A model generated the notes under the pieces. The model was not told where the DNA came from and made no database searches. It was given only the letters and a program-made list of their open reading frames with translations. 64,000 nucleotides of DNA from Ancistrus triradiatus (taxonomy: Eukaryota > Chordata > Actinopteri > Siluriformes > Loricariidae): contig JAJAGP010000204.1 in assembly GCA_025084515.1 (NCBI GenBank), positions 372,001 to 436,000 on the forward strand, in the 5' to 3' direction. How positions within the stretch are numbered: position 1 is the stretch's first letter; the number at the start of each line of letters is the position of its first letter. The translations under genes were made by a program, and so were the position numbers. Of the stretch, positions 34,251-46,321 are shown one piece after another.

Positions 34251-36165
34251 AATTGGTAAAATATCCATGTTCCCTGGTGTTAAGTTCACAGATTAATACA
34301 AGAACATAGTCCATGTTTGTCAATGAAAAGAATTTTGAGGCGGAAAGATCAGTTTGAGGCGGAATTTTCCCATTTTCAAGGCTTTTGCTATGTAGCCTTT
34401 GTGGCCAGGCACTCAGGGATGGAAAATGAATAAGCTTTGTTGTGAGGTGGCCTAGCCGCAGTTTGATGCTCTATAGCATAATACCTTAAGAGTTTGAAAA
34501 GTCTAACTTTACTAAACACATCAGCCAGATCCTTATATTCTGGTGGGATTCAAGAATTGTGTCCAGCTCTGGGCGTTCGATGTGTGTAGAGAGACTTGGC
34601 GAGGAGAGGCATTGATTTTTGTATTTGATTTTCCAAGCAGGTCACTGATTTTCCAAGAAATATAGGGGTCATATTTCTCTGGCTGTGGGGGGCGGAATAC
34701 CAAATGACTGCTATGAGTAATTAAAATAGAAATGACCAGTATATGCAGTAGTAACAGTAGTCGTGGCATTATGTGTTATGATGGACTCTTGATGGAAACT
34801 TGCATATTGATGGGTTTAGCTTGGAAACAGTAAGATTTTGAGCTCCCAAAGACTGAGCAAAGCAATTGAGTTAGATATTTATTAAAGTAGGGAGATGGAT
34901 GTGGCTGATCTGTGGTTTATTTTGCACAAAAATGGCATTTTCCTCAACCTTTGTTTTCATTCAGCTTTCCTTCACTGTTACTTTTAATAGACTCCCTTCC
35001 ATAGACTCTTGTATGTTGCTGGTGTGGTCAGTTTCCCATTTATATTCTGCAGAATATAGAAGTAGACTCAAAGATTATCAATGCGGCTGGCTAGCGGAAT
35101 GTATCGATGAAGGGCGAGATTAAAGTCTTTGCAGACCAGCTCTACTTGTTGCTTTGTGCTCAGCCTACGGCACAAAGCACTCTGTAATGCTGGTTCGCTT
35201 CCTTGTTTTAGTTAGAGCAGACTCTCTGGCATCGTTTCCAGTAGCAGTGTGATTAAAAATTTCCTGGATTTGTTTTTTTCATACAGAGCATCAGTTAACA
35301 GCCCGAGGCTGAAATGTAACAGTAGGCCAATCTAATGCTTTGCCCGTAAACAGAGTTAAAACAAAGTTAATTTTCTATTCAGTAAGTAATGTGGCTGAAT
35401 GCTTTGCACGGTGCATGAGAGAACCCCAGGTGTACCATGAAACTTTTCCAGCATGACCATGAATAGCAGTCTGAAGCTTCGGGACTTTTTGTTTGTGAAG
35501 TCTTCTGTAGAAACGTGACTGCACAAGTCGTTAAAGATCTACTCGGCAATTTTTGTTGCCAAATAGAAGGACCGAGCAGGCATATCAGATACAGTTAGAG
35601 CTAGGAACTTCCTCAGAGGGATCTGCCAAAAGTAACTAGTGCACTGATTTTACTAAAATACACCGAGTGGCTGAATTCCAATCCCTCCAATTCCACTTTA
35701 ACCGGATTTACGGACTCACGGGTTACTGCGAATGTCTGAAGTGCTGTCCAGTTCTGTCCTTTATCTTGTATGTAAGGGTGCTTATGCTGACTTGCAGTTC
35801 CAGAGAGTCTGTTCAAATGAAGACAGATGAAGAGAAACGGAAGTTACAACACGTAACAGTAAAGTTTAATAGAGGAATAAATAAAAGCTGCAAAAAGAAA
35901 AACAGGGAAACGATGCCTCCCAGTGTAATTAGTACACAATGTGTTCCGTGATTGCGTACTTATTTTTAGACATTGATGGATCTCATTTTATTGCTTTTAT
36001 AATTGTGATTTGGCTTAGTCAGACACAGACATAGACGTCGTCTCATTGTGGTGGGCTAGTTCACTTTTACAGTGGATACACTGTGAGCAGTGCCATCACA
36101 TCACATCTTCACGTCACCTGCCCACAGCTTGAGTGCGACAGTAATAAACATCCAGGAGAAATACA
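34251..36165. other. Single-copy DNA with one clean hairpin
   Basis: No gene was recognised. A perfect 10-bp inverted repeat with a 10-nt loop lies at 35150-35179 (tgctttgtgc / gcacaaagca). The octamer gaggcgga occurs twice close together (34337 and 34355). Confidence 0.5.
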
Positions 36166-36681
36166 CTGAACTGTAGTGATGGGAATTTCGGCTCTTTTCA
36201 GAGAGCCGGTTCTTTTGGCTCGGCTCACTAAAAAGAGCCGGCTCTTTCGGCTCCCAAGTGGCTCTTTAGATTTTTTGTAGCTTCATTTATTACCAAATTA
36301 TGTGTAAAATGAATTACTAATGTAAAACACATAATATCCAATGTTTGTTATTATTAATATGTTTTTTTATTTATATACTCAATGGATCACAGTAAAATAA
36401 AATACAAAAACGAAGACCCATCTCAATTACAGGTCCAATCCCGTCTCAGGTCTCTGATTATGTGTATTATTTGTAAATTTGCAACAAGACATCATCAACC
36501 AAACCTCACTCAACAAAATCTAAATAAAAATAGGCAAAAAAAGAAAAAGCAACATCCAGGTTAGTTTTTAATGAAGATTGGCATAAAAAAAAAAAACAAG
36601 GATCTAATCTTTGAGGGGTTGATCCTGCTTCTCCTATCTGTTATGATCCGACCTGTTTTAGAAAGGATTCTGTCTGAGGGG

Positions 36682-36684
<3 letters not shown>

Positions 36685-36757
<73 letters not shown>
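36685..36757 (+). repeat. (CA)n microsatellite inside the hAT element
   Basis: About 36 uninterrupted CA units are followed by a short (AT)n. It is the longest simple repeat in the window and very likely length-variable. Confidence 0.97.
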
Positions 36758-36767
<10 letters not shown>

Positions 36768-36855
36768 AATTGCTCGAAAAAGTAAAGGGAACGCTTGGAA
36801 TTATATTGTGTTGTTTAAGTGTGTTGTTTAAGTGTCCCCTTAAAAAATATATATA
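36758..36855. mobile_element. Collapsed terminal remnant of another Tc1-like element
   Basis: An AT-rich lead is followed by attgctcgaaaaagtaaagg, the tip I associate with a common fish Tc1-like family. Within about 25 bp comes the opposite end read inward (cttggaattatattgtgttg, ttaagtgt, ccccttaaaaaa). So only the two termini remain, joined head to tail, with a 13-bp tandem duplication tgttgtttaagtg at the join. It sits inside the hAT element. Confidence 0.55.
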
Positions 36856-36978
36856 AACCGGCTCACAATCAGGAATCGGCTCCTGTCGTTCATTTCAAAG
36901 AGCCGGTTCTTAGAGCCGGATCGGTCGCGACCGACACATCACTACTGAACTGTACATAGTCACATGGATTAAATAAGG

Positions 36979-37042
36979 CTTGCATCGATGATTTTTAGTA
37001 ATCGAGTTACCCGAGTTTCTCTAGGAATCGTTTCAGCACTAC
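36979..37042 (-). mobile_element. Short terminal fragment of a widespread fish DNA transposon
   Basis: Read on the minus strand it starts gtagtgctgaaacgattcct, then contains aactcgggtaactcgattac and ends near atcatcgatgcaag. This wording matches, from memory, the end of a very common fish hAT-like repeat (gctgaaacgatta.tcgagtaactcgatta). Only about 64 bp are present. Confidence 0.45.
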
Positions 37043-37892
37043 AATCAATACACTGGCGAATTTGCAAGAATGAGGCATGGCCGTGTGCGTGAGTGTGAAC
37101 TCTGGCACGGAAACCAGACTGCTGGAAACGGAGGCAGCAGCCGTGAGAGTCAAACACATGTACAATAATTTTAAAAACAATTTTAATGGCAATCAAAATG
37201 AGAAAGTAATTAAAGACATTTCTTCAATAACCTAGGCTGCAGTGCAAACACGTTCAGTTTGAGCAACAACAGATCACAGATATTAGACAGCTGATCTGGA
37301 AAGGCTGTTCATGTGAAGTAGGCCTATCAATAATATGGTTTTTATAACATGTCATTAAAAACACTTTCAGTTTTGGTTTTCAGCTTTATAATTTTGCTTT
37401 CTGTTTCTGTCAAGAAGTTTCACTTCGGCCCATCACTACTTACAGATTATGCACCAGATACTGACTCATACAACCCCTGTCTGTCTAGTGTCATATGTTG
37501 CATTCATCCTGAAAGATGCTGTAAAAGTGCAATAGTTTTTAAAATGTGTTATTTCTTGTTCGCTGTTGTTGCATATGGCCTTCCATATTTCGTTCACAGT
37601 GGCCTACTGCCTAACTATGTGACGCAAAAGCACAAACATTCATTTTCGAACTTGTTTTGACCCCTGATATTCGTATTGGTAATGTTCTCTCTTCACTTAA
37701 AGCACTAATCAGTACATCTGCCACTGTAAGGCCTGATGTTTAGGATGACACAGGGGACAGACTAAAGCATTTGGCTCAGCCTCCAACCACGCCATTACCA
37801 CAGAGTATAAATATCCTGCTCGGCTTCGTGTTCTTTAAATAACTCTTCAAGTCAATGTGGAGCCAGAAAAAATTGCGAGGCAAGGTGGTGGC

Positions 37893-37932
<40 letters not shown>

Positions 37933-38654
37933 ACGGCATCGAGGGTGGGAGTGCACATTAGAGAATGGGGCACTGCTGTCATTCCTGGGTACAAAACATC
38001 AGCTCAGAGCTGAAGGTTGCCAGCAAGGACACAGCTGACTATGAAGCAGAAGATCCTCAGACTGTCTGCCGGTTAAAGTTAACCAGAGCAGAACTGTCCA
38101 ACCAGTCACCTACACCTCTATCAGTCACCAGTGAAAGGCGTCGAGCTCTGTTTGATGAGCGGAACATTGTGAACGCTGCACTACAAAGAGGGCCACAAAG
38201 ACAGCTGGAGTGACATTCTACTGTAAAGCAAACACTTTCATTTCCAGTGCCAAATATTTGACGAACATATGGAGACTGCTGAAGGTCGTGGAATGACATA
38301 AGCAACTATCGGGATGGAGAAGAGCAGTTTTTACTTTTTTCGATTGAGCGATGTGGGCACACATAATTTTTCTTCGTTGTGGTTGATGTTTTTGCCTTTT
38401 TCTCTATTTCCTATTCATTGTTTGTTAAAACGTCTTGGTTTACTTCTTTAATTCCTTCTCCCTTATGCTGGATTGCTTTGTTCACATGCACTGCCATTGC
38501 TTCTGTGTGTTGGATTATTTCCGTATCTATTTTTCCACCACAGAGGTTTTCGTCTGGTCTCCACAACGCGTTGTGGTCGAACAAGTGTGCATTTGAATGA
38601 GTTCAGATGCGTTCTAGATTCATTGTTTAATTTCTTTCAGTATTCAGAATTATT
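37043..38654. other. Single-copy DNA with a (CA)n tract
   Basis: No gene was recognised. The stop-free run at 37965-38213 (82 codons) has no domain, and the opposite strand is equally open. Confidence 0.5.
37894..37929 (+). repeat. (CA)n microsatellite
   Basis: About 18 uninterrupted CA units. Confidence 0.96.
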
Positions 38655-38740
38655 AGTAGGAATGTCCTGATTCGATCCATGGCATCAGTATGTGTCTTGG
38701 AACAACGGATCCCATCCGATACTCTCAGTGTGTGATATGA
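38655..38740. repeat. Possible relic of a DNA transposon end
   Basis: 'gtaggaatgtcctgattcga' followed by 'ggatcccatccgatactctc' resembles, loosely, a common fish repeat that begins 'taggggtgtcccgatccgatc'. It is strongly diverged, with no partner end found. Confidence 0.25.
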
Positions 38741-41700
38741 ATAGTAGTAGCTAATTTGCTGCCTGAGAGTACTAACAGTAGAATCAAGTGTTGAATCTTT
38801 TGTTATCCTGCTCTACACTGACACCTGCTGGAAAATACAAATTGATGACCAAAATCGCTGGACAAGGTGCAAAGGTGACTTGACACCTGACTGGCTTTGG
38901 TTCGTTACAGATCTGAGCATGTAATTAGCAGGACTTGCTAGCAGCGATGACTTACTTGCTGTCTGCTATCTCTATTGTTTCTCATGCTCCTCACAAAAGG
39001 GACTTCGCTTACCATGATGTCTAGCTATGGAGCACCCTGCCAGGATGAGCTTTATACTGCAGTGAAAGCAATATCAATTAGTGGTGTCGGCCCACTGTGC
39101 ACTGCGACTTAGATTTATGATTAGAGAGGGTTAGAGGAGGGTGGATTAAATATGAAGCCTGGAGACTATTGCTTTTTGGAGGTGTGAGAGGGGGTGAATC
39201 ATCCAAGAGAGTGGGGTTCTCATAAACAGCAGATATAAGCTGGGATTTTGCATGGCACAGAGCATTATTGAAAACAGCAAAACACTGCGCCGAGCAAAGC
39301 GGCTACATCACAGCATTCTGCACAGCTCTGCCTCTTCTTCACCCAGAGAGAGAAACGTGAGAGAGATGACCTCTTCATCTAAAGGTCATCTGTCACAATG
39401 GCTTCCCTTTCTCCTTTTTTCTGATTATATGTCTCCTCGTTTGTCTGTCAAGGCGAGAGCTGAAAACACACCAATCCCTTGCAAGCAGACTTCAACTGGT
39501 ATTTGCTAGGAGTTATGTGGGAGGTGGCATTCACCAAGACCGGGGATCCAGATAAATGAGGGAAAGGCATGATAAAACTCTCGTAACTCACCTAAAACTC
39601 TCTGCGAGTAAGATTCAAGTTGAAGGCAACAGTCTCTCCGGGGGCCTCTTTTGCCATTAATGTGCTAGAGCTCTTGCTTTAGCCTTTAGCTGTGTAGGAG
39701 TCCTGTATGGCTAATTGGGTTAGCGCTCTCCAATTACTGAGCGTTGGGAAAAGAACAGGGGAAAGCAGGGTTATAGAAAAAGGCATGGCAACCCTCGTTC
39801 TGTTTAATCTCAGGTTTGAACAGTCTGGGATGGTGGCTCACTCCCAGCGTCCAGGTTTTTCATGTGCGTCCGTGTTTTGGCAATCTGCAGGGAGAACGAA
39901 TGAAGCGAGCGAGCTGTATCATCAAACCAAAATTACATCAGCCCTTTTAAGGATAGTTACTTGGAAAATGAAAGTCTGGTTTGCTCTTCAGACTCTATTT
40001 TAATGAAAATGGAAAGAATAGTACAGGCCAGTAGTAAAGAGTGAGGAGATATATTAACGTAACGGGAGCACTAAGTGTGAGATGGAAATGGGGCTGAAGA
40101 AGCATTGAAGCAGAGGCAGCCTCTGTCACACATTCAGACCTGTTTTTCTTAAACTATCGCTTTATAGTGATTTCCGTTTGAGAAAAATAATGGAAAGCCA
40201 ATTAGGCTACCTCACACATTATTTATTTTCGATAAATAACTTCAGCAACGTGGTGACAACAGTTTCAACAGTATTTTAGCTCATCATTGATTGAAGCTGG
40301 CCCGGCACTGGACTCGCTTACACCTGCGCCTTCTGTTCCCAAAGAGTAGAATACAGATAGCTGATAGTGTTCATTCTCACAGCTCAGTTAGATTAGCTTT
40401 CTTAGGTTTTTATCAAAGACACAATAGCGGTAGTCACATTTTATTCATTTGTCTTGTTAGTTTTAGGCTTGCTTTGTGTCTACAGCAGCTACAGCAGCTA
40501 GCTAGCTAGTAGGTTTTCCTTGTTATTGCTCATTTTGCTCATCATTAACAGGACGTTCATGTAGTTCAGTAGGCCTATGTATGTATAATGTAGCGCTAAA
40601 CTTCATAGCTTTTGAGTATTTCTGTATTACATTATGTAAAACCGGTGGTTTCAAGTATTTTGAAGAGGTTCTTGGGTTGAGACGAAGACGAGCGCCTCTG
40701 TGTGGGACTGGGTGACTCAGCAAACACAAAAGAGAGCCTCCGAGCGATTACAGGAACAAAAGCAGACCCGATTGGGCACTCGTGGTGGGTGTTTGTCCTG
40801 GAAATTTATGTAACTCTGCTGTGTTCTTCTGAGATGAACTTTATGGGTTTGTGGTTTCTTTTGAAAAAAAAAACATTTCCAAGGTAGCCTCACCTAGTCA
40901 GCAAGATCCTCGAAAGATGGGTCATAGCAAGCAGTTACAAGCAAAAATATGTTGAATGCTAGATAAGATCTTGTTCTACTGGGATATGAGACACTAAAGC
41001 ACATCAGAGATGGGAATGTAGTCAAACTGTAGCTAAACCTGCTGAAGTTTGTCCAAGTACATATCTGTTTAACTTAAGTTTTTTGGTACTAGCTTGGTCT
41101 CATTGGTCAAATACACAGTCAGACTTATATGTGAAGCTTGGAATTTACACTTAACCTAAGTTGTGGGTCTTGGCATGGTTTATCCGTTTTCACTTTATTG
41201 AAGCCATTAAGTGATTATTTATGCACCTGCTTGTGTTAATCGTTTGATTAATTTGGTAGTTTTGATAAACATAACAAAAATCTTTCTGCTTAATTTGGGA
41301 AACAACAAGACAGTGAGCTACAAAGTATATTTTGAGCCGTGATTGGGAAGAGACATCAGGAAAGTACATTTGGTAAACAGAGCACTGAAATGCAAAAGCC
41401 GCGAGATAGCAGAAATTCATGACGCAGCGCTGAAAGTGGATCATGAAAGGTTGCTGCTCTTATTTGCACTGGGTGTGTAGGAATATAGAAGAAAGCACGG
41501 GTGCATATTGCAGAGGCTGTGAAGAGATTTGTATTTTCTCTCAGGTATTGCAGGGAAGTATCGAAGGAGAAAGGTTGAGGAGGAATAGTAAATTTGTTTT
41601 CTGTTAGATTGTACAGGGGACAGTGCAGGAAGTGAGGGAGATGTGAAGGACTGTGACACTCCACTGTTTTACACTCTAGCTCCCAATTAAAGGTTTACTT

Positions 41701-41832
41701 AACACATTCTTAAGTGACTGGAAGTCCACTTATCTTCTTCTCTAATGCCCGTTTTCACCCTGACAAGGTATTTCTCATAGAGCAGTCTCTCTGGTATGCC
41801 TAGGATTTATTATCTTTTGCACAAATGCTCTA
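38741..41832. other. Long single-copy stretch, no gene recognised
   Basis: 3.1 kb without a recognised transposon. A small cagctacagcagctagctag repeat lies near 40485-40507. No exon-like segment could be supported. Confidence 0.5.
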
Positions 41833-42022
41833 ACTGTGGTAGCCTAGTGGGTAAGGTACTGGACTATGGACCAGAAGGTCCAGGGTTCAAATCCCATCTC
41901 TGCCAAGCTGCCACTGTTGGGTCCTTGAGCAAGACCTTTAACCCACAATTGCTTGGGTTGTAAGACTGTATCAAGAGTAAGTCACTCTGGATAAGGGCGT
42001 CTGCTAAATGCTGTAAATGTAA
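41833..42022 (+). repeat. tRNA-derived SINE with L2-type tail, copy 8
   Basis: Full-length plus-strand copy from actgtggtagcctagtgg to gctgtaaatgtaa, with box B ggttcaaatcc at 41884-41894. There are few changes from the group consensus. Confidence 0.94.
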
Positions 42023-43624
42023 TATTTTGATGGAAATACAAATGAAATAAAACAAAATGTGTCGCCCACCTTTCTTTGGAATAGCTGCATCTTTGGATTA
42101 AGCATGACCAGATATTTTCCACTTCATTTTTTTAACAATTATCCCATGGTAATGAAGTGGTCTTCAAGCAAGCTTATTTACTAACTGACTGGAATTGGAT
42201 TTTGTTGCGCAAAAATACCTAATTAAGAGAAAACATCCACTATGGGCTCCCAGAGGAGAGAATCTGCTTTATGGACTCTTTTTTTCCCTCCTCTGTCCCT
42301 CTTTTCTTAATTCCTTGACTTTGCCTCTACCTCCTTTTTTCAGTTTTCTGCACATTCATTATGTGTTGAAGCCCTGCTGTGCTCCTTGGGTCTTTTGCTT
42401 CTGCCACATGGGTGTTTTGCTGGGGTGTATCAGTTTGTTTCAGTCTATCGGCTTTATCCTTCCATCTTTCTCTCCCCCGCCCCTCCCTTTCTCTTTCCCC
42501 CACCCGTTCTCTTTTAACCTTGTGTGTTGGCCTGACCTTGACAGCTTCCTATACCATTTGTTCAGGGAGAAAAAGTGCAGGGTTAGTCAATGTTCTCTCC
42601 CTTCAGTTCACTCGCCCACTGTCCATCTCTTCCTGTCCTTTTTGTGCCACATTAGTACGCATCTATATCCTACACTAAGCACCTTACAGTCAAGGTCATG
42701 GTCACACTTGTGTTTGTCCAGATTTCTTTCTTCATCTAACGTATATTTCTTTCATTCATGCTGCTCTGCAGAGCGGGAAATCTTTGCGTTATGACCAACT
42801 AATGATCAGCAACACTTTGTAAGTGTAAGGGAAACACCCAGATAAGATCTGTCTGTTGTCAGGCGAAGACTGAGTTGGTAGAACAAAAAGTGATTTTAAG
42901 ATTCAGTGCAGTGATTGTTTTTAATAAGTGCGTTTCATATACAGAATAATGAAATAAGAATGAAATCAGATTTCAGCAATAATCTGATACACTGTTTTAC
43001 ATGCACTTTAGTAATCTAATAATAGAAAACTCTAAGTCAGTCAGTAATTAGATTTTTTAAATGGGAGGCATGGCTACCTGTAGTGCAGCTGTTTGTTTGC
43101 TTCCTAGTAGTGAGGTAAATCACTGTATTATCCCTCATACGTCTTCTTATTACTATTCTTCCACACATTAGTGCGACAAATACAGCCTGAACTGCTTGGT
43201 CCAGTAAATGAATCATTTTTTAAAATTTGATCATTGATAATGAGCCATAGACTAGGGGTGTGTCTGTGGGTTGTCTACTATGAATGTGTTCACTGTTCAG
43301 TTAGATGTGTCATAATGTCTTCACTAAGTACTGTGGGCAGATTTTTGCTTCTAACTTCTGAACCTGAAGAACGAGGCATGTGCCACGTTTTGCAAGGGTT
43401 GTAGGTTTTGGCTGTTTTAATCAGGGCAACTTACTGACTGGATAGTGTAGGGATTCTGAATTGTTATTCTCTTATGTACACTATGTAGTTGTGTAGTGTT
43501 ATTAGTGTTATTTATGAAGACTTAAGTGTGCAAATAGCACATAATGCTTTCCTTCAAACTATCTCTATTTACATCCAAGTAGTGGCGACACCATAGAAAC
43601 AACAACAGGGATAATTTGACAGTG
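42023..43624. other. Single-copy DNA with pyrimidine-rich blocks
   Basis: A nearly pure pyrimidine strand runs 42454-42516, and another CT-rich block 42278-42345 ends in a cag. They create a 199-codon stop-free run at 42195-42794, rich in Ser, Leu, Pro and Phe, which I regard as compositional and not coding. Confidence 0.5.
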
Positions 43625-44166
43625 TTATAAGGCACAATATCAATGATCGGCTGCTAACGGATCTATTTTCCTACATAAAGCGCACCGGGTTATAAGACGC
43701 ATGAAATGAAACAAAACTCTTAAGTTCTGTCGGAAGCTCAGTTTGGTCTTTACCTGGAGCAGGGCGTCTTCTTGCTTCCTCCACTTCCGTACCATTGATT
43801 CGTTAATGCTGAATTCTCTCGCAGCTGCTCTATGTCCATGTTGTACTGCGTGACTGATAGCGTTGTGTTTGAAATCCGCTTCGAAAAATAAATGAATGAA
43901 TGCACGTACCCCTAATGCTGAAGCACATACCGTATTACTCCACGATGCTGCGCACTACGGTGGCCGTAAGCTTAGTAACTTACCAAGACCGTGCTAAAAC
44001 ATTTTGACAGATTTATGAGCGCTGTGTAAAATCTACAATTGGTTCTAGGTCAGAAAGCTCAATCAGAAGTAATTCATACATTAGACGCACCGCATTTTTA
44101 GGCGCACTGTCGATTTTTGAGAAAGTTAAAGGATTTTAAGTGCGCCTTATGGTCCAAAAAATACGG
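43625..44166. mobile_element. Pogo-type MITE, copy 2, left end truncated
   Basis: From ttataaggcacaatatcaat onward it matches the element at 7593-8165 over its whole remaining length, ending in ttatggtccaaaaaatacgg and TA (44167-44168). The first ~30 bp, including the left tip, are absent. Confidence 0.87.
43739..43875 (-). pseudogene. Second copy of the pogo/Brinker-type HTH remnant
   Basis: The minus strand reads FKHNAISHAVQHG, then HRAAAREFSINESMVRKWRK, then QEDAL. Compared with the copy at 7740-7875 it differs at only a couple of residues (for example Ser for Asn in EF.INES). It has no start context of its own and no catalytic domain. Confidence 0.65.
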
Positions 44167-44168
44167 TA

Positions 44169-44480
44169 CACACACTGAACAGCTGAGTACTTAAAATATT
44201 CAGGTAGCTTCACGGGAATTCTTGATGGCCGTTCTGCAATGTAAGGTATAATCAGTATGCTTACTGATTACTTGATCTTTTGAATAATCATATAATGCGC
44301 AATGATAATGATCGGATTATTAGTGTGCATTGAAGTTGTTGTACGTTTAAACTAACCTGGGTCATTTGTAATCATGGAGGTTTAGACCCAGAATTCAATT
44401 CGCACCATTTTCAAACTCTTAGTTTAATCATTATCAGGCCTTGCCTCCATTTTCATCCATTTTCATCCATTTTCATACCT
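44169..44480. other. Single-copy spacer
   Basis: Three direct copies of cattttcatc at 44448-44478 stand just before the next SINE. Nothing else was seen. Confidence 0.5.
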
Positions 44481-44686
44481 GGGACTGTGGTAGCCTAGTG
44501 GTTAAGGTACTGGACTATGGACCAAAAGGTCCAGGGTTCAAATCCCACCTCTGCCAAGCTGCCACTGTTGGGTCCTTGAGCAAGGCCCTTAACCCACAAG
44601 TGCTTGGATTGTAAGACTGTATCAATTGTAAGTCGCTCTGGATAAGGGCGTCTGCTAAATGCTGTACATGTAATGTAATGTAAATG
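44481..44686 (+). repeat. tRNA-derived SINE with L2-type tail, copy 9, most complete
   Basis: Best-preserved copy. Head gggactgtgg, box A tagcctagtgg (44491-44501), box B ggttcaaatcc (44535-44545), L2-like tail with gtcgctctggataagggcgt, and a terminal series of atgta units (to 44686). Confidence 0.95.
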
Positions 44687-45719
44687 CTTCATCCAATTCA
44701 GAGTCGGCAGCACTTCTGATATGTTTATTATCCTTTTTAAACCAATATTCAATTTCATTCAAATATTCAAGTTCAAAATTCACTTTTCGTCCTAGAAAAA
44801 AAAAAACTTTGCAAAAACACAGCACAAACCTGGGTTCGAGTCCCAAAGGAGCCTTCTGGCTAGGTCATGCATGTATGAGGGAGGGGGATCATTCCACGGT
44901 GCTGCAACAGCGATCCCTACCAGCATATGTCCTATGTTCTCCAAGGACAGATTCCAAAACCCTCACGACGCTGATAAGCGAAAGCGAGTTAAAATGTGTG
45001 GGGGGATCAGTAAGCCTCAATTTTCTGATTTCAGCACAAAAACAATGGTTTAGCAAAACAATTTGCACCGCAGGAAATTCTGCATGTATTATTTCCTGCC
45101 GTTTAGAAAAGGCTATTATGTATACAAATAATGGCACTATTGAATTATTTGCATATTTGTAAATATGCATAGTCTTGTTAATTAGTATACAGTTAAGCCG
45201 CGTGCTCGTATTTGAACTTGACTGAGTCTCCTAATGGTATTGTTAATGATGTACAGTGCAGGTCAAGCCTACGGAACCTCACATTATTTCAATCAATTAA
45301 GGATTACGGGGGAAAAAAACATCTTAAAAGCAAGTGCTGAGCTTAATATTATGCAAATGTTCATGTAAATGGGCTTAATAATGTACGTCCTTTACTATCT
45401 GAAAAATAACGTTGAGGAGTTATGCTAGAATTTGCCTTGTAACAAAACTGGGCAAAATTGACCAGGGATTTATTGAATAATGACCAGGTCACCGTTTAGG
45501 AAATACAGTAAAGTGGGTTTTGAACCATACGTGTTTACATCGGAATATATGATGAGGGAACTAGAAGGGAAGCCATTTGTTACCGGACACTGAGCAAGTA
45601 TTAATCTGTTTGATTTGATGGAAAAAAAGCACTCACTGTCTCTTTTCATATCTCCTCCTACCCACTCTCGTCTGCTGCATCATCCCCCATCCTGTGCTAG
45701 TCTTAATGAACTCAGTGTA
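44687..45719. other. Single-copy DNA, no gene recognised
   Basis: A short A-run lies at 44797-44808. The 117-codon stop-free run at 44809-45162 has no domain and is matched by an open frame on the other strand. Confidence 0.5.
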
Positions 45720-45960
45720 CAGTGTTTCCCACAGGTCTGAAATATACCCGTGGTGGTAGTCGGCGGAAAGGGCTAGCATTACCTGCTGGCACAAAATTGG
45801 TCTGCTACGTGTGAAAAATGACAAATAGGTGCGACCTTTAAGGCGATGTCTTGATTTATTGAATATTTCTGTTAATTTCACGTAATATATTTTACACAAC
45901 TCTCCTACACCCACCCTCCTTCTGAACACGTGTGAAGAGTAAGACAAGTCGAATAATGAA
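45720..45960 (+). mobile_element. Likely 5' fragment of a hAT element
   Basis: The start cagtgtttcccacaggtctg, followed by cccgtggtggtagtcggcgg, matches from memory the tip of a common fish hAT group (cagtgtttcccaca...gtggtgg..ggcgg). No inverted partner (gggaaacactg) was found nearby, so the element is truncated. Its downstream limit is a guess. Confidence 0.4.
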
Positions 45961-46027
45961 GGATGAAACTCTTTAGTGTGTACAAAGATGGCACTGTTTG
46001 TCAGAGCACTTGGGGATTTCAAAGAAG

Positions 46028-46312
46028 AGGGCTCGGTGGGTAGCATCGCCGCCTCACAGCAAGAAGGTCCTGGGTTCAATCCCAGGGTGGAGCGGCCTGG
46101 GTCCTTTCTGTGTGGAGTCCTCCCCGTGTCCGCGCGGGTTTACTCCGGGTACTCCGGTTTCCTCCCACAGTCCAAAGACATGCATGTTAGGTTAATTGGC
46201 TACACTAAATTGGCATTGACTTGAGTGTATGAGTGACTTGTCTTGAGATAACCTTGTGTATGTCGCTGAACATGGCCACTGATGCTGATAGCGACGTTAA
46301 ATAAGTCAATAA
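46028..46312 (+). repeat. Mermaid-type SINE with a distinct 'gcgacgttaaa' tail
   Basis: The head and body are well preserved: gcctcacagcaagaaggtcc, box B gggttcaatccc, ctttctgtgtggagtcctcc, ctccggtttcctcccacagt, ccaaagacatgcatgttagg. In place of the usual 'ggattaagtgg' end it finishes with ccactgatgctgatagcgac followed by gttaaataa. The same ending is found at 59531-59611. Confidence 0.85.
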
Positions 46313-46321
46313 ACGTAAACT

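Larger units (their letters stand above)
36174..36944. mobile_element. Non-autonomous hAT transposon with 8-bp target duplication
   Basis: The octamer ctgaactg flanks the element exactly on both sides (36166-36173 and 36945-36952). An 8-bp duplication defines hAT insertions. The ends are short inverted repeats (tagtgatggg and cacatcacta). The subterminal zones are packed with the words agagccgg and ggctctt, in inverted orientation at the two ends (36190-36260 and 36857-36925), probably transposase binding sites. The 771-bp interior has no recognisable transposase. It holds a long CA repeat and a nested Tc1 derivative. Confidence 0.9.

Noticed and set aside
36685..36757. CA repeat as a CRISPR-like or regulatory array
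   Set aside because: Simple dinucleotide repeat without spacers.
42278..42345. Pyrimidine tract plus CAG as a splice acceptor
   Set aside because: No coding stretch or donor follows that would make an exon.
42195..42794. 199-codon open stretch, plus strand
   Set aside because: Composition driven by CT-rich tracts (Ser/Leu/Pro/Phe), no domain, and a second open frame overlaps.
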